Of a DNA stretch of 64,000 bases, positions 1 through 12,474 are shown piece after piece. This stretch comes from Bryum argenteum (taxonomy: Eukaryota; Streptophyta; Bryopsida; Bryales; Bryaceae). The DNA is taken from positions 43,544,420-43,608,419 of the forward strand of contig CM073321.1 of NCBI GenBank assembly GCA_037043015.1. The letters run 5' to 3'. A program made the translations under genes and the position numbers. Position 1 is the first letter of the stretch, and each line of letters opens with the position of its first letter. Below the pieces are notes generated by a model. That model searched no databases. It was given only the letters and a program-made list of their open reading frames with translations, and was not told where the DNA came from.

Positions 1-1149
1 TACAATTGGGGTCCAACCTCAGCTGGACCCTTGGCCACTAAAATGGCCGTATCTCCCTCGTCCTTGCTCTTCTTGAGGCAAGCTAGGAGTCTACAGAGAG
101 CTAGCTTGATGATGTACTTGAATCCGGAAGCACGTCTCGTGGTTCTTCCTAAAACTTGAGTTATGCGGCCTCAAAGTCAGGCCTTCAATTTGCCCTCCAC
201 AGTAGACATGCTTTCACTTAATCGATCACCATTCCTCCGTCCATGATCCAAAAAGAGGAAGCCTAGGCTCTTTGGAAAGCTGGCTTCAAGGCGCTCCTCT
301 CCTCCAAAGGGCTTGCTCAGATTTGTCTCCTACCGATAGAAATCGTTCTTCAAGTCAGCGCCGCCTCTTCTCGCCGTCCGCCGCAAGCCGGTGAAGTCCT
401 CTTGGGAGATCCGCCATAGCTCCCCGTCGCTGCTCCTATGACCGCGCGCTTGGGCTCGTTGGAAAGCTGGCTTCAAGACGCTCCTTTCCTCCAAAGGGCT
501 TGCTCAAACTCGTCTCCAGCCAAACGCTACACCTTCCCAAAGTTGGCAGATCCAGATCTTGGTCGGGAAATCCACTCTCCTATCTTCTACCCTAACCTAC
601 CCACACTCACACCCACATCCAACAACTCCACACATTCTACTTGTGTGTTTTCTCCATCTTAGATCACTAACTCCATTCTCCATAGCCACAACCTAGAAGC
701 ATCTCAAAAACCACACACATACACCAAAAAACAAGAGAGACAAAACTAGCAAACCCTAGCAAAAAGAGAGAGACAAGTAAAAAGAAATGAGAAAGAAAGA
801 AAAGATAAAGGGGAGAGGGGAAGCATGAGGGAGAAATCCTACTCCCTCACCTTCCTTCTTACCTTTCTACTTTCTAAATTGCCTATCTACCTCTAACTCT
901 AATACTACCTCACATCAAATATTCTTCAATTCTAACAATTTAGTTATCCTCCCTAACATAAAATCATGTAATTGTCACTAAATTGCCATACTCAATGCTT
1001 TTCTTAATTATTCTAATAACTTCCGAGCCTATTTCTATAAATTCAAATTTAATGCATTTAGCCTATAGGAACCACACAAACTACTATAATCAAATGTATT
1101 TTGTATCTAGATATTCAATAACTAATACGTGAGCCATTTGTATGGCTCA
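1..1149 (-). repeat. LTR, left copy (3' LTR of the element)
   Basis: This is a direct repeat of 9140-10287. In element orientation it starts TG inside a perfect palindrome at 1130-1149 (TGAGCCAT, four-base loop, ATGGCTCA). Its other end is cut by the window. Inside it, a segment of about 60 bp near 270-330 is repeated at 459-518 (GGAAAGCTGGCTTCAAG core). The open frame at 438-662 lies wholly in the LTR and is duplicated with it, so I do not regard it as a gene. Confidence 0.93.
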
Positions 1150-1536
1150 TGTGTGTGTCACCATCTGCGGGCATTCGTGAGAATGCAACGGGCCTAGAGT
1201 CTTGAAGCCTCGTAGGCAAGAGGCTCCCCATTGGGCAAGCACGGTCACACATGGTATGTCTTGCATCTCTCGCCATTCGTACGTGTGGGAAAATATGTCC
1301 CATCCAATGTTGCCAATTGAACTGTGTTGTTTGGATACACCTCCATAATCCAATATGGTCCCAACCAAATTGCATCAAGCTTGCTTGGAAATTCAAGCTT
1401 CTTACCATCTTGTAACATCACCATGGTCAGGGGATCAAAGTTCGTTTCTTGTGGGACTTGTCAAATGCGGCCTTCTTCCTCCGTTGAGCCGTCTCTATGT
1501 GTTGAGCACTAAATCTCCTTGTTTCATTTAAGCCTT

Positions 1537-2327
1537 CTAGCATGAGCACCCTATCATGAATTGATTTTGAAACGGCCATCTATCATTGAGGGCAATGCGT
1601 AATGAAGGAATTTCAATCTCAATTGGCAAGATGGCTTCCACGCCATAGACCAAAGCAAATGGAGTTTGCTTTGTGGTGACCTTGAAGGTAGTACGATATG
1701 CCCACAACGCCGCATTAAGTTTAGCATCCCAATCTCTCTTGTTGTCATGTACGGTCTTTCTTAGAATCCTTACAATGGTTTGGTTGACTCTTTCCGCTAA
1801 GCCATTGGTTTGTGGGTGATAGGGTGTGGTCTTCCTATGATCAATGCCATAAGCGTTAGTGAGTTCCTCAATAAGGTCATTGAGGAAATGAGTACCACGG
1901 TCACTAATCAATATTTTGGGGACTCAAAGCGAGTGAAAATATGCTCAAACATAAACCTTGCCGTGGTCTTCTTGTCTGCGGTCTTAACTGCCTTGGCTTC
2001 TACCCATTTGGTCAAGTAATCCACCGCCAATAGAATGTATGCATTTTGACGTGGTGATGTAGGGTGAACCGGTCCAATATAATCTATGCCCCATTTCTCA
2101 AATGGGAGCAAGGGTAAGGAAGGATGAAGTGGAAGTGCCATATGAAGATCATTCCTTGCATATCTTTGGCAAGCATCACATCGAGTGGCATGTCGATGTG
2201 CATCTGCAAATAAGGTGGGCCAAAAGTAACCGGCGCGAAGAATTTTAAGTGCGAGAAGACGCCCGGAAAAATGTCCTCCACAAGCGCCATCATGACATGC
2301 TTCAATGATTTTAGTAGCCGGGCTCAC
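1537..2327 (-). pseudogene. Integrase segment of pol
   Basis: It would insert the cDNA into nuclear DNA. The N-terminal zinc-binding HHCC region is visible (CHDGACGGHFSGR, then CDACQRYARND). The catalytic core follows in two frames: GIDYIGPVHP with the first Asp (1908-2327), then ISDRGTHFLNDL with the second Asp and TNGLAERVNQTI with the Glu (1537-1911). The frame changes near 1905-1911, between the first and second catalytic Asp. The C-terminal tail towards the LTR (1150-1540) is poorly readable. Confidence 0.88.
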
Positions 2328-3022
2328 TCACACATCGACGAAGAACACCATCAATGCCTCGTCGGTACAACCGATTTGCAATGATTGCATAGTGCCGGCT
2401 ATTCACTCTAATCTTCCTCCTCTCATTAGCGTCCAAGTGCTCAGGAAGCTTTTGAGTACTTAAGAATTCGGATATGTAAGTATCCCATGTAGGAACTACG
2501 GTGATGGAAAACAAATTAGCATCGGGAAGCTCATCATCAATCTCCACCATACCCAAGGATTCCGAAATTCTAGATAGATGATCCGCTTGTAAGTGTAGAC
2601 GCCCGGGTTTGTACTCCACCGTATAGTCAAGCTCTTCTAAGAGCAACACCCATCGAGCCACCCGACCACTAAGATCCGGTTTGTTGACCATGTATCTCAA
2701 TGCCAAATGATCAACAAAAACACCACCGGATTCATGAGTAGGTAATGGCGGAACTTCTTTGCACTAAAAACCATGGCTAAACATTCCCTATCCGTGGTGG
2801 AATAATTCCGCTCGAAAGTGTCAATTGCCTACTAGCAAAAGCAATAGGACGGTCTTTGTTCTCAGGACCATGAGCTTGACACAATGTAGCTCCAACGGCC
2901 ACTGCCGATGCATCACAATATACATGGAAGGGCTTCTCCCAATCCGGTGCAACAAGGCAAGGAAAGGATGTCAACTTGGATTTGAGAGCAGCATCAAAAC
3001 CGCTTGACATTCGGGGGTCCAC
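2311..3022 (-). pseudogene. RNase H segment of pol
   Basis: It would degrade the RNA strand of the RNA-DNA hybrid. The first frame (2777-3022) has FHVYCDASAVAVGATLCQ, with the catalytic Asp in YCDAS, and IAFASRQLT. A second frame (2311-2706) continues with LSGRVARWVLLLEELDYTVE and PGRLHLQADHLSR, the usual end of the gypsy RNase H region. The frame changes between 2706 and 2777, so the domain is interrupted. Confidence 0.88.
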
Positions 3023-3704
3023 ACAAACTTAACATCCTTGCGTGTGAGATTGGTGAGTGGAATGGCCGCCGTGGCATAATTTGGCATGATGTCTCTATAC
3101 CACCCAAAATGTCCTAATGCTCGTTGAATTCCCTTAACCGTAGTTGGAGGCTCAAGATTGAGAATCACTTCTATCTTCTCGGGATCCGGCTCTTTCCCAG
3201 CCTTAGATACTACATAGCCAAGCAACACTCCTTTTTGTACCCCCATATATACTTTATTTGGATTTAATGCTAGTTGGTTGCGCCGACACCTCAAAAAACA
3301 TTCACGCAACATGACATAATGGTCTATTGCTTTGGTTTGGGTGCTAAAATCATCAATGAATACCGACATGGATTTGTGAAGCAAATCAAAGAAGATGGCG
3401 GTCATGGCTCTTTGGAAGGCTGATGGAGCATTGCACAATCCAAAAGGCATGACTACATAGATGAAGGTTCCCCAAGGTGTGGTGAATGCAGTCTTGTGGT
3501 AATCATTTGGATGTATGGACACTTGATTGTAACCCGAGTATCCATCAAAAATGTGTAGAGTTCATGACCGGCTACCTCATCTAGAATTTGATTGACAAAT
3601 GGGAGAGGAAAATGGTCCTTTTGAGTGGCCTTGTTCAAGCGCCGATAGTCAATGCACACTCTCAATTTGCCGTTCTTCTTCTTGACAAGGACCATAGGAG
3701 ACAC
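2971..3704 (-). pseudogene. Reverse transcriptase segment of pol, frameshifted
   Basis: RNA-directed DNA polymerase domain. The N-terminal half (3453-3704) shows MVLVKKKNGKLRVCIDYRRL and then loses frame at the first catalytic aspartate. The expected L-D-G-Y-S-G-Y-N-Q is readable only after shifting frame in a T run near 3550. The C-terminal half (2971-3522) shows the TTPWGTF and MPFGLCNAPSAFQ motifs and the catalytic VFIDDFS near 3357 (a YxDD variant). The frameshift at a homopolymer could be real or an assembly error; the domain identity is secure. Confidence 0.9.
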
Positions 3705-3755
3705 CCAATCTGTGATCTCTCTACAGTTTAATGAACCCCGCTTCCAAAAGCTTCT

Positions 3756-4474
3756 CTAACTCGCCTTCACAATAAGTTGAAGACGGGGATTCATACGCCT
3801 CTCCTTTTGTCGAACCGGTTGAGTACTGGGAAGAAGAGGTATAGTGTGTTGCACTATCTCCGGTGGAATGCCCTTGAGATCCTTATAAGACCAAGCAAAA
3901 ATGTCTCGAAATTCTAGCACTAGCTCTTTGTACTTTGCTATCTCCTCCTTTGTCAATTGAGCTCCCATTTTGATGAATCGTGCCTCCTCATTCTCCAATG
4001 AAACATCCACATCTTGGCAATCATTAATAGGAACCGTAATTGGATTTGTAGGGCCATGATACCAATCACAGGAACCGCGGGGTATATAGGGAGGTCACTT
4101 CCAACCTCCAAACTTGTGGAGGTTTTGCGGAAATGAAGTGGTGGTGGTAGAATGTCCTCTTCATTCAACAATCCTTCCATACCATGAGGTTGGGTGCCAT
4201 CAATCTCAAGATTATACACCGCTTCATACTCCACTTCATCAAGCAAGGTCACCAAACCGGAATCAATGTCAACCTCATGTACTTCCTCTCTCCTCGTGGA
4301 AATGACATGCACCGCTTGGACTCGAGGTGTCTCATGATCCTCAAGATGCTCTTGAAGCCACGTAGTGAATTCACCATCATCTTCCCAATCATAAAGGCCG
4401 GGACCTAAATTCTTAATTGGCCCTAAATCAATAGGATTCTTTCCCACAGTCAACATAGGATGTACATAGCCCAC
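3756..4474 (-). pseudogene. Pol linker between protease and RT
   Basis: Two overlapping frames (3953-4474 and 3756-4010) cover the protease-RT linker. The second carries FRDIFAWSYKDLKGIPPEIV and then VRQKERRMNPRLQ. These are the hallmark residues just N-terminal of the RT palm in this gypsy group. The frame change between the two pieces near 3960-4010 breaks the polyprotein. Confidence 0.8.
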
Positions 4475-4570
4475 CTTCTCAACACTAAGCTCATCTTTGG
4501 TTTTTGGTTTCTCTCCTATGATTGAACTTTGTGAAGTGGTTGAGTACCCAACGTCACCAAGGCCCGGTTA

Positions 4571-4996
4571 TCAAATGGACCAAATGTCAAGGTGGATGTA
4601 GTAATAGACCAACAATCGGAAGCATTGGCCCTCCTCAACCAATCTCGGCCTAAAATAAGAGGATATGCCCCCTCTTTTTGTCAACCTCAAAACATGAAAA
4701 GTCAATGTGTAGATTTCTCCTCCGGCTTCCATTTGACAATTCACAATTTGGCCAAGTGGCTTGATGGAGCGCTCATCCGCCACCTTCACTATGTATGGTG
4801 AAGGACCGGTTAGTACCAAACCCAAACTCTCCATTGTAGAAAGTGGCATGATATTAATACCGCTTCCTCCATCTATCAAGGCATGTGGAATCACCTTGTC
4901 TAGAATAGAGACATCAATTTCAAAAGCTCCATCATCAATCAAGCTCTCTACATACACCCTTATAGTCATGATCTTTTGTTTAGGTCTACGAGGCAT
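4571..4996 (-). pseudogene. Retropepsin-like aspartic protease segment of pol
   Basis: This segment would cleave the Gag-Pol precursor. The catalytic motif reads ALIDGGSGINIM, the DGGS variant common in plant gypsy elements instead of DSGA. It is followed by the expected flap-like and hydrophobic stretches (VADERSIKPLGQIVNCQ). The segment sits in a different frame from the end of Gag and ends at an in-frame stop before the linker at 3953-4474, so it is not joined to RT in this copy. Confidence 0.85.
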
Positions 4997-7247
4997 TGTG
5001 GCTCCTCCTTAAATTCCTTCCTCAAAGAAGGAGCAACTTGGATGAGTTGGGCTATAGAGATATTAGCTTGGAGAGTGCAAAGATCAGACCACAAATCATA
5101 CTCCTCCGCCGGATTGAATACACGGCTATGCCGATTTTTTGACACCCTCTTATCTTGATTGCAAACCTCCATGGGTTCCACAAATTGGTGAAGATCATCT
5201 TCCTCATCACTAAGTAGCTCATATAGTGGTGCATCTTCCATGGAGGGATTATCTAAAGGTGGCTCATGAAGAATCTCTCTAGTTTGCTCACCAACAAAAT
5301 TCTTCATAGCTTGAACATCATGGGCATCTCCTATGCTACTAGTTTCTTTTGAGATGGCATCCAAGGAAGGATTGTTCAAGCGTTGTTGCCTTGTCATCAC
5401 CGCCACATGTTGCATGGGTGGATGGTGACTAGATGAGGTCATGACTTGTGTCTCCAACTCATGAATGATCATATTGGCACTTTGATTTGCCTTGAATTCC
5501 GATTGAGTGGAAGATGTAGGAAATTGAGCCACATTGGGATGAAAAACCACTTCGTTTCGAGCATCTTGTGAGACAATTGGAGGTTGATGAGTGACACCCT
5601 GTTGCATATGAGGAGGAGTAGGATGAATTCCCATGTAGTATTGAGAATGCACATGATTAGGACTGGGGTTGGCACTTGGTGAACATTTGGTGGTTGGTGA
5701 GAATATGATGAGTGTGCCACCATAGGAGGTCCAAGTGGTTGTCCAACACCTTGAGGGTACCATTGGGCCGGTTGGGGATTAATGTAATAACCTTGTTGAG
5801 TCCCTTGAGGTGGGCGGTTGTAGAACAAATTCGGAGGAGGGTTTGGAGTGGTTGAATTGCCCAAGTTGGGTTCCCTTGGAGGTCTTCTACACCTCTCGGT
5901 AGGATGATTGCCTCCGCAATTTCCACATGTTACACCAGATTCTACCCAACAAAGTCCAGGGCCAAGAGGATGCATTCGATGACAAGTGGGGCATGGAATA
6001 CCTTTGGATTGAGGTTGAGCACCTCTTGGTTGCATAGGTGGATTTGGACGTGGTAAAGGGGCCACATACGGACCTTGAGTCTTTGGCAATTGGCAATGTG
6101 TCTCACTATGGCCATATTGGTTGCAATTCCTACACCACATGTTGGTGGGGAAATTTCCGGTCTCATTCAAGGGAGGAGGCGCATGTGCTGATTTTGCATT
6201 GATAGCCATAGCAATTTGGTTCCCAAAGCTCTTAATTGCATCATCAAGCCTTCTCTCCATCTTCTCAAATCGTGAGGACTCCGCTTGTGCATGCCATTCA
6301 AGTTGAGGAACCGGCAACCTAGAGTCCAAAGGCACCGGTTGATTGTTAGGAGGAGTATAAGATTGCTCTCTAGAAGGGACCAAAGGATTTGGAGGTGTAT
6401 AGTGTGCAGGAATAAATGCCGGCACCGGTGCTATGGTTCGATTCCACATCCTATCATTTTCCTTCTCAATCCTCTCTACATGTCGGGCAGCTTCTTGCGC
6501 ATCCTCCAAAGTTCGTGGCTGTGCATTTAAAATCTCTCTCATAGTGGCATGCTTGTTGAAGCCTTGAATGAAGTAATACCGGATGGTCTCATCAGTGAGG
6601 TGGTTACCAACAAAGCGGGTTATAACCGTATTGAAACGGCGAATGTATTCCGAAATTTCTTCGGATAGACCTTGGCGCATTCCCGTGAGAGCTACTAAGG
6701 CACTTTGTTGTCCAGTCTCCGGTCTAAATTGTCTCAAGAATGCGGTTTGAAGAGCTTGCCAATTAGCAAAGGTTTCGGGAGCATGTGATCGGTACCAATT
6801 GTAAGCTTGGCCTTCCAATGTAGTGGAGAACCAAACTAATCTATAAGTCTCTTCGGGAATCACGTTTGTAATAAGAGCCTCTATATACCGCTCAATGTGG
6901 TGTGAAGGATCCTCATGAGACATTCCTGAAAACTTAGGCAAGTGTATGGGCATGGATCGTGGTGCTAAGTTTTGGGGCATTACAATGGGCAATCCACGGG
7001 GTGCCATCATGGCATCCGCCGCATTGTTAGGATCCATGGGTGGGAGTAGATTGTCTTCCTCTATCCTATCGTTTGGCTCTATAGTGTAAGTGGATTCCTC
7101 TTCTAAGGGTTCGGGAGCAACAACAGAAATTGGTGATGGTTCTCTATTTCTTCCAACTATTGGGCTTGAATGTTTTTCCCTATTAGTCTCTTCTTCTCTA
7201 TCGTGTAAAGATTGGCGTTGACGGTATTGTGATCGGGTAGTCACCAT
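4966..7247 (-). pseudogene. Gag polyprotein, frameshifted near its C-terminus
   Basis: This is the capsid/nucleocapsid precursor of the retrotransposon; Gag packages the element RNA in cytoplasmic particles. The first frame (5469-7247, 592 codons) starts with MVTTRSQYRQRQ. It holds a retrotransposon gag domain at about residues 95-240 (PKFSGMSHEDPSHHIERY onward). A CCHC knuckle CRNCNQYGHSETHC lies near residue 370, and a second cysteine cluster, CGNCGGNHPTERC, near residue 440. The natural frame then shifts around 5650-5760 and continues to 4966 with an acidic, Gln/His-rich tail leading to the protease. The start is the first Met of the longest frame and sits just after the leader. The family assignment is firm; the frameshift is seen directly. 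Confidence 0.9.
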
Positions 7248-9139
7248 TCGGGCGTACTATCCATGTCATCCTTAGGATGCTATTTGAGCTACTCAAGGTT
7301 TGACCTAAACTAAGTTTTTTTGTAACCGTGCCAATCCTTTCAACACCGAAGCAAGAAGATGACTACAAGGACTATTTCACCCAAATGTTGAAGAGATGCA
7401 ATAAACGGTTGGAGGTCCAAAGATACTATATATAGCCAAGTCAAGGTTTCAAGACCTCATGCCTCTACTACCCACTTCATTCAAAGGTGTAACAAATTCT
7501 ACTCATTCTAATGGTTTCCTAACAAGGTTTAGAATCATCAATCACCACTGGCTCACTTGAATCATATAAGAGTACTTGGGTACAAGGTCCAGATTACTAT
7601 TAATAGAAAGTCACTCCAAACTCAAAAATAACTATCAATGCAAAATTGTGACTCCTAGACTTGCAATGGAAAGGAGGTAGCAAAGATAGGAGTTAAGGTC
7701 CGGGAGTTCGAGTAAAGTGTGCAATTTTGTATCAAAGTTATCTTAATCCAATTAAGTCATGATCATATGTTTTGCAAAATAGAGAAGGAAACGGTAGCCT
7801 TGCCTTCTACCCTTGTTTCCTCATAATCACACAACTCTTTTGAAATGATCAACCTTTGTACATCCTCACACACACTACTTGAAGTAAGTGTGCAATTTTG
7901 TATCAAAGTTATCTTAATCCAATCAAGTCATGATCATATGTTTTGCAAAATAGAGAAAGAAACGGTAGCCTTGCCTTCTACCCTTGTTTCCTCATAATCA
8001 CACAACTCTTTTGAAATGATCAACCTTTGTACAAGCCACACACACCACTTCAAACTCAAGACCCTCCTACCTACCTCCACCTTATAATTGCCTCTAAGTT
8101 CCTTTCAAACACCACTCTTACATAAATTTAAGAATAAAAGCAAGCAAGGGAAGTACATCAAGCAAAGGGTGAAATTTTTGAGTCCATTAAAGTGTTTGGA
8201 TGACTTAAAAGGCCAAAACACACCTCTCTAAGAAAATTTCAGCATGCGAAGTCCATACCTTCCTTCTTGGTGAGTGAAAATTACAACCTAATGCCTTACT
8301 ACATTCATGAACAAATAATCCTCTACCCCTTACCGTATTGGTGCACGTCTTGGAAGTGGAATCCAATCAAGAACCTCGTGCGGTTCTTGAATGGGCGGCA
8401 TCACCCAATCCACTTCCAATTTCCCACTTGGGTTACCGGATCAACGAAAGGTTTACAAGAATTTAATTTATTTATTTTTTTCTTAAGTTCACACATGGAT
8501 GGACCACAAAAGATGTGATGGACGGGTGAAGGGCAACCTGTATGTTCAACCTGCATCCACAAGCTCTTAGGATCCTTGGGGCATCACTCCCAATTCCCCC
8601 AATTTCAACGACATAAACGGTCCCGCGGCCACTAATCCGACCTCACCGTCATACAGAAACCACGACCTAATAAAGAAAAGCGACTAATACAACACCAAAG
8701 GAGCCCCACCCAACAATGGTGGCACAATCCCCTTCACACTCACGACGCAATGTCATGAGCTACTCACAAGGGCAACAACACCCACAAAACGCCCAACCCA
8801 CAATTGCAATTGAAATGAAAACACAAACACAAACAACACACATGCCTTCAAGCTCCTAGTCCGTACGCATATCCTTCAAAAATCATTTCACACACTTTTA
8901 CCACAAGTTAGATGACACTCTCTCCCGGCAAACGCACCAAATTCTATGAGCAATTCAACCCGTAGGAAGAAAAGCCCTAGAGTTGGGCGGTTGAGAGTGG
9001 AGACACCTACCTAGCCCTTCCAAGCAATGGACTCTAAATCCTAACAAGCATTCACAAACACCATGCATCCACCATCACACGATCATCAAGACACGAGATG
9101 CAATAAACATCACAAGAAAACCAATGGGGGAAGAAGAAG
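7248..9139 (-). other. Retrotransposon 5' leader with a 171-bp tandem duplication
   Basis: This non-coding stretch lies between gag and the 5' LTR. A block starting GTGTGCAATTTTGTATCAAA at 7717 recurs at 7888, giving a 171-bp direct duplication with few differences (for example AATTAAG against AATCAAG). I see no gene here; the short open frame at 8267-8518 has no recognisable features. Confidence 0.75.
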
Positions 9140-10287
9140 TACAATTGGGGTCCAACCTCAGCTGGACCCTTGGCCACTAAAATGGCCGTATCTCCCTCGT
9201 CCTTGCTCTTCTTGAGGCAAGCTAGGAGTCTACAGAGAGCTAGCTTGATGATGTACTTGAATCCGGAAGCACGTCTCGTGGTTCTTCCTAAAACTTGAGT
9301 TATGCGGCCTCAAAGTCAGGCCTTCAATTTGCCCTCCACAGTAGACATGCTTTCACTTAATCGATCACCATTCCTCCGTCCATGATCCAAAAAGAGGAAG
9401 CCTAGGCTCTTTGGAAAGCTGGCTTCAAGGCGCTCCTCTCCTCCAAAGGGCTTGCTCAGATTTGTCTCCTACCGATAGAAATCGTTCTTCAAGTCAGCGC
9501 CGCCTCTTCTCGCCGTCCGCCGCAAGCCGGTGAAGTCCTCTTGGGAGATCCGCCATAGCTCCCCGTCGCTGCTCCTATGACCGCGCGCTTGGGCTCGTTG
9601 GAAAGCTGGCTTCAAGACGCTCCTTTCCTCCAAAGGGCTTGCTCAAACTCGTCTCCAGCCAAACGCTACACCTTCCCAAAGTTGGCAGATCCAGATCTTG
9701 GTCGGGAAATCCACTCTCCTATCTTCTACCCTAACCTACCCACACTCACACCCACATCCAACAACTCCACACATTCTACTTGTGTGTTTTCTCCATCTTA
9801 GATCACTAACTCCATTCTCCATAGCCACAACCTAGAAGCATCTCAAAACCACACACATACACCAAAAAACAAGAGAGACAAAACTAGCAAACCCTAGCAA
9901 AAAGAGAGAGACAAGTAAAAAGAAATGAGAAAGAAAGAAAAGATAAAGGGGAGAGGGGAAGCATGAGGGAGAAATCCTACTCCCTCACCTTCCTTCTTAC
10001 CTTTCTACTTTCTAAATTGCCTATCTACCTCTAACTCTAATACTACCTCACATCAAATATTCTTCAATTCTAACAATTTAGTTATCCTCCCTAACATAAA
10101 ATCATGTAATTGTCACTAAATTGCCATACTCAATGCTTTTCTTAATTATTCTAATAACTTCCGAGCCTATTTCTATAAATTCAAATTTAATGCATTTAGC
10201 CTATAGGAACCACACAAACTACTATAATCAAATGTATTTTGTATCTAGATATTCAATAACTAATACGTGAGCCATTTGTATGGCTCA
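9140..10287 (-). repeat. LTR, right copy (5' LTR of the element)
   Basis: It matches 1-1149 at an offset of 9139, dropping to 9138 after a one-base deletion in an A run near 9845. The palindrome at the outer end is 10268-10287. Similarity can be followed only from 9140 because the left copy is cut. A TG at 9124 could be the true inner boundary, which would put about 16 further bases in the LTR. The flank after the LTR begins CATCA, a candidate target duplication whose partner lies outside the window. Confidence 0.92.
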
Positions 10288-10471
10288 CATCATTGCTCTT
10301 TGTCACCTCCACGGTGGCCATTCCCTCCGGGATAGCCACCCCATGGAAACTGGATCCTTCGAGGTTAATAACCTTCCCAAAGCCGACTACCATAGCGTCT
10401 TCCCCATCACCAATACCCTTGATTTCTACAACAGAAATTCTGGTGATCCTCCCTCGTTGTGATGGAGGCAT
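10288..10471 (-). pseudogene. Fragment of an unrecognised coding region next to the LTR
   Basis: The minus-strand frame running into the LTR palindrome reads RITRISVVEIKGIGDGEDA and SSFHGVAIPEGMATVEVTK. This looks protein-like (alternating hydrophobics, no low complexity) and vaguely recalls the C-terminal part of plant CACTA ORFs. It is cut by the retrotransposon end at 10287. I cannot name it with confidence. The rest of 10472-12474 holds only short frames with no recognisable domain. Confidence 0.3.
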
Positions 10472-12474
10472 GGAGCTTCATCTTTTTGCATGCCTGCCTG
10501 CATTCCATACAAAGGTGACTACATACCATTAGCCAAGCACGGACGATGACTGAAGGTAGTCAGACTGTCTCAAAACATGACTAGAGACCATGACATTCCA
10601 AAGTCGCACATGACTTTTGACAAATGCAAAGTACATTACCACTGTTGTGCCCTTATTGTCATGGGGCACGACTTTCTACATCCCCGCCTTGGTATTGTCT
10701 TTCCCCACAATAGTTGGGTTCTTGAATTTCTTGGGCTTACAAAAAACCTACAAGTAAATTACTACCACACTACATGACCACGAACTTAGGTTCTGTTACA
10801 GCCCTTTTCTACAAGGCTTGTGACCTTCATCACACTCAACCACAGTCCGCAAGCTCCCTACAACCACGCTAGATAAAAGCGCACCCCGCACCTGCAGGAA
10901 CTTGTTGATACTAAACAAGTAGTTGATGGACGCCTTGCTGCCGCTCGCCAGTCGCCACGGCGGGACAACCCTCCTGTCACACACACCACATTCTAAGCTC
11001 CGCTCCACAACTTGTGGAAGCCCTAACACGGACTTCATGACCAGCCTGTTTCCCAAAAGCTTGCATAAAAAACACGAGATTATAACTAGTGGTCATTTCC
11101 TTCATGGCCATCGACGGCATGTACCTTGACCGTGAAGTTCTGAACGATTAGACGGTGGTCATGTAGAAGGTGCAGAGAGGCACGGGCGTAAGCTACAGTC
11201 AATGGAGCAGCACCTGTGCACACACTTTTCCCAGTTAACTCATTATTTCAATCCAGACCCAAAGGAGATTATCCTGTAGACACTATGCAGTCGATTAAAG
11301 AATATCTAAAAGGGCGAGTTGCAACAACCTCGAATTTGCAATTCAATTGGAAAGTGAAATGCTCACCATCGTTCTTGATATTGATATTGATTTGGAAAGC
11401 CCAGTAACTTACCCTTGCCGATATTCTTCGGAAAATATGCAGAGGTGCTGACACCCTCAGCTTCACTGCTCACAACTGGTTTCGCTGCGATACCAATAAT
11501 CGCATTGTCAACACAATGCACGCAAACCCAAGTGGAGTAACCGTCGTATTAGAAAACCAGCAATTTCGGACTCATCAGAACTCTTGCAAGGATCATATCA
11601 ATGCATAAAAAACTCGGTCGTAGAGGCAGTGGAGTGGAGAGGTTGTGCAATTGAGTGAGATCTCATATCGGAGATCAAGTTCAAAATTTGGCGGCTGGGT
11701 GCAATAAATGATCACCGCCGCCATTTACTTTCAGTCAATTCAAAATTTCAAACTCATGACTAGTCGTAGTCATATCTTCGTTGAGATATTTTCAATTGGT
11801 TTTTTTATTGCTAGATATTTTATGTCATCATCTCCTCGACAACCATGTCACCTCTCATTCCCATCAAATCGAACTGCAGGTACAGCTGGAGTCCTTCACC
11901 TAGGAGCAAAAGACATTATTCATTGCTTGATTCAATCTTCAAGGGTCCGTTTTTTCTCAGGTGAACGGATAATTTTCTTTCACTTTTAAACGGACTATTT
12001 AGAAAATGGATAATTATGTTTTCTAAAAATAAAGACAATGAACTTTGATATGTTCGCAACCCTTTCATTGTAAAAGATGAAGTTTGGTCGCAGGGCACAG
12101 TTAAGCTAAGGGTGTCCAAAAAAGTTGTTCCAAGTCCAATTTCAACTCATGCAAGTGTGTCAAACATGTCCATCTTCTAAATAAAGTCGAGTATGAGAAC
12201 ACCAAATGTGATTTCAATCTACAGCACTTATAGCCTACCCAAAAAAATAAATTCATTCGCATTGAAGAATATTAAGAGTTTTTATTAGATATTTTAGTTG
12301 AAAAAGTAAGTTGTGTCCCAATTACACAAAATCCATAGAAACAATCATTTGATACATCAAATGAGCACATTTTGATACCATTTTTGGATATGACTTACAT
12401 GTACTTGTGCATTATATAAATGTGTCAACACATCCGCACTCGTATATATACGTACTTATTTATCTATTCATAGA

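Larger units (their letters stand above)
1..10287 (-). mobile_element. Ty3/gypsy LTR retrotransposon, nearly complete, minus strand
   Basis: Two direct copies of about 1,149 bp flank a minus-strand gag-protease-RT-RNase H-integrase series, the Ty3/gypsy order. The left copy begins at the window edge, so the outer left end and its target duplication cannot be seen. The coding part occupies 1537-7247 and a non-coding leader lies at 7248-9139. The two LTRs differ, as far as I compared them, by one base in an A run, which suggests recent insertion. The coding region nevertheless changes frame roughly ten times, so this copy cannot make a full polyprotein. I could not identify a convincing primer binding site. 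Motifs such as IDGGSG in protease and FAWSYKDL before RT fit plant chromodomain-lacking gypsy lineages; the exact lineage is not assigned. Confidence 0.93.

Noticed and set aside
438..662. A 74-codon open frame, repeated at 9577-9801
   Set aside because: It lies inside both LTRs, has no recognisable domain and its duplication is explained by the LTR.
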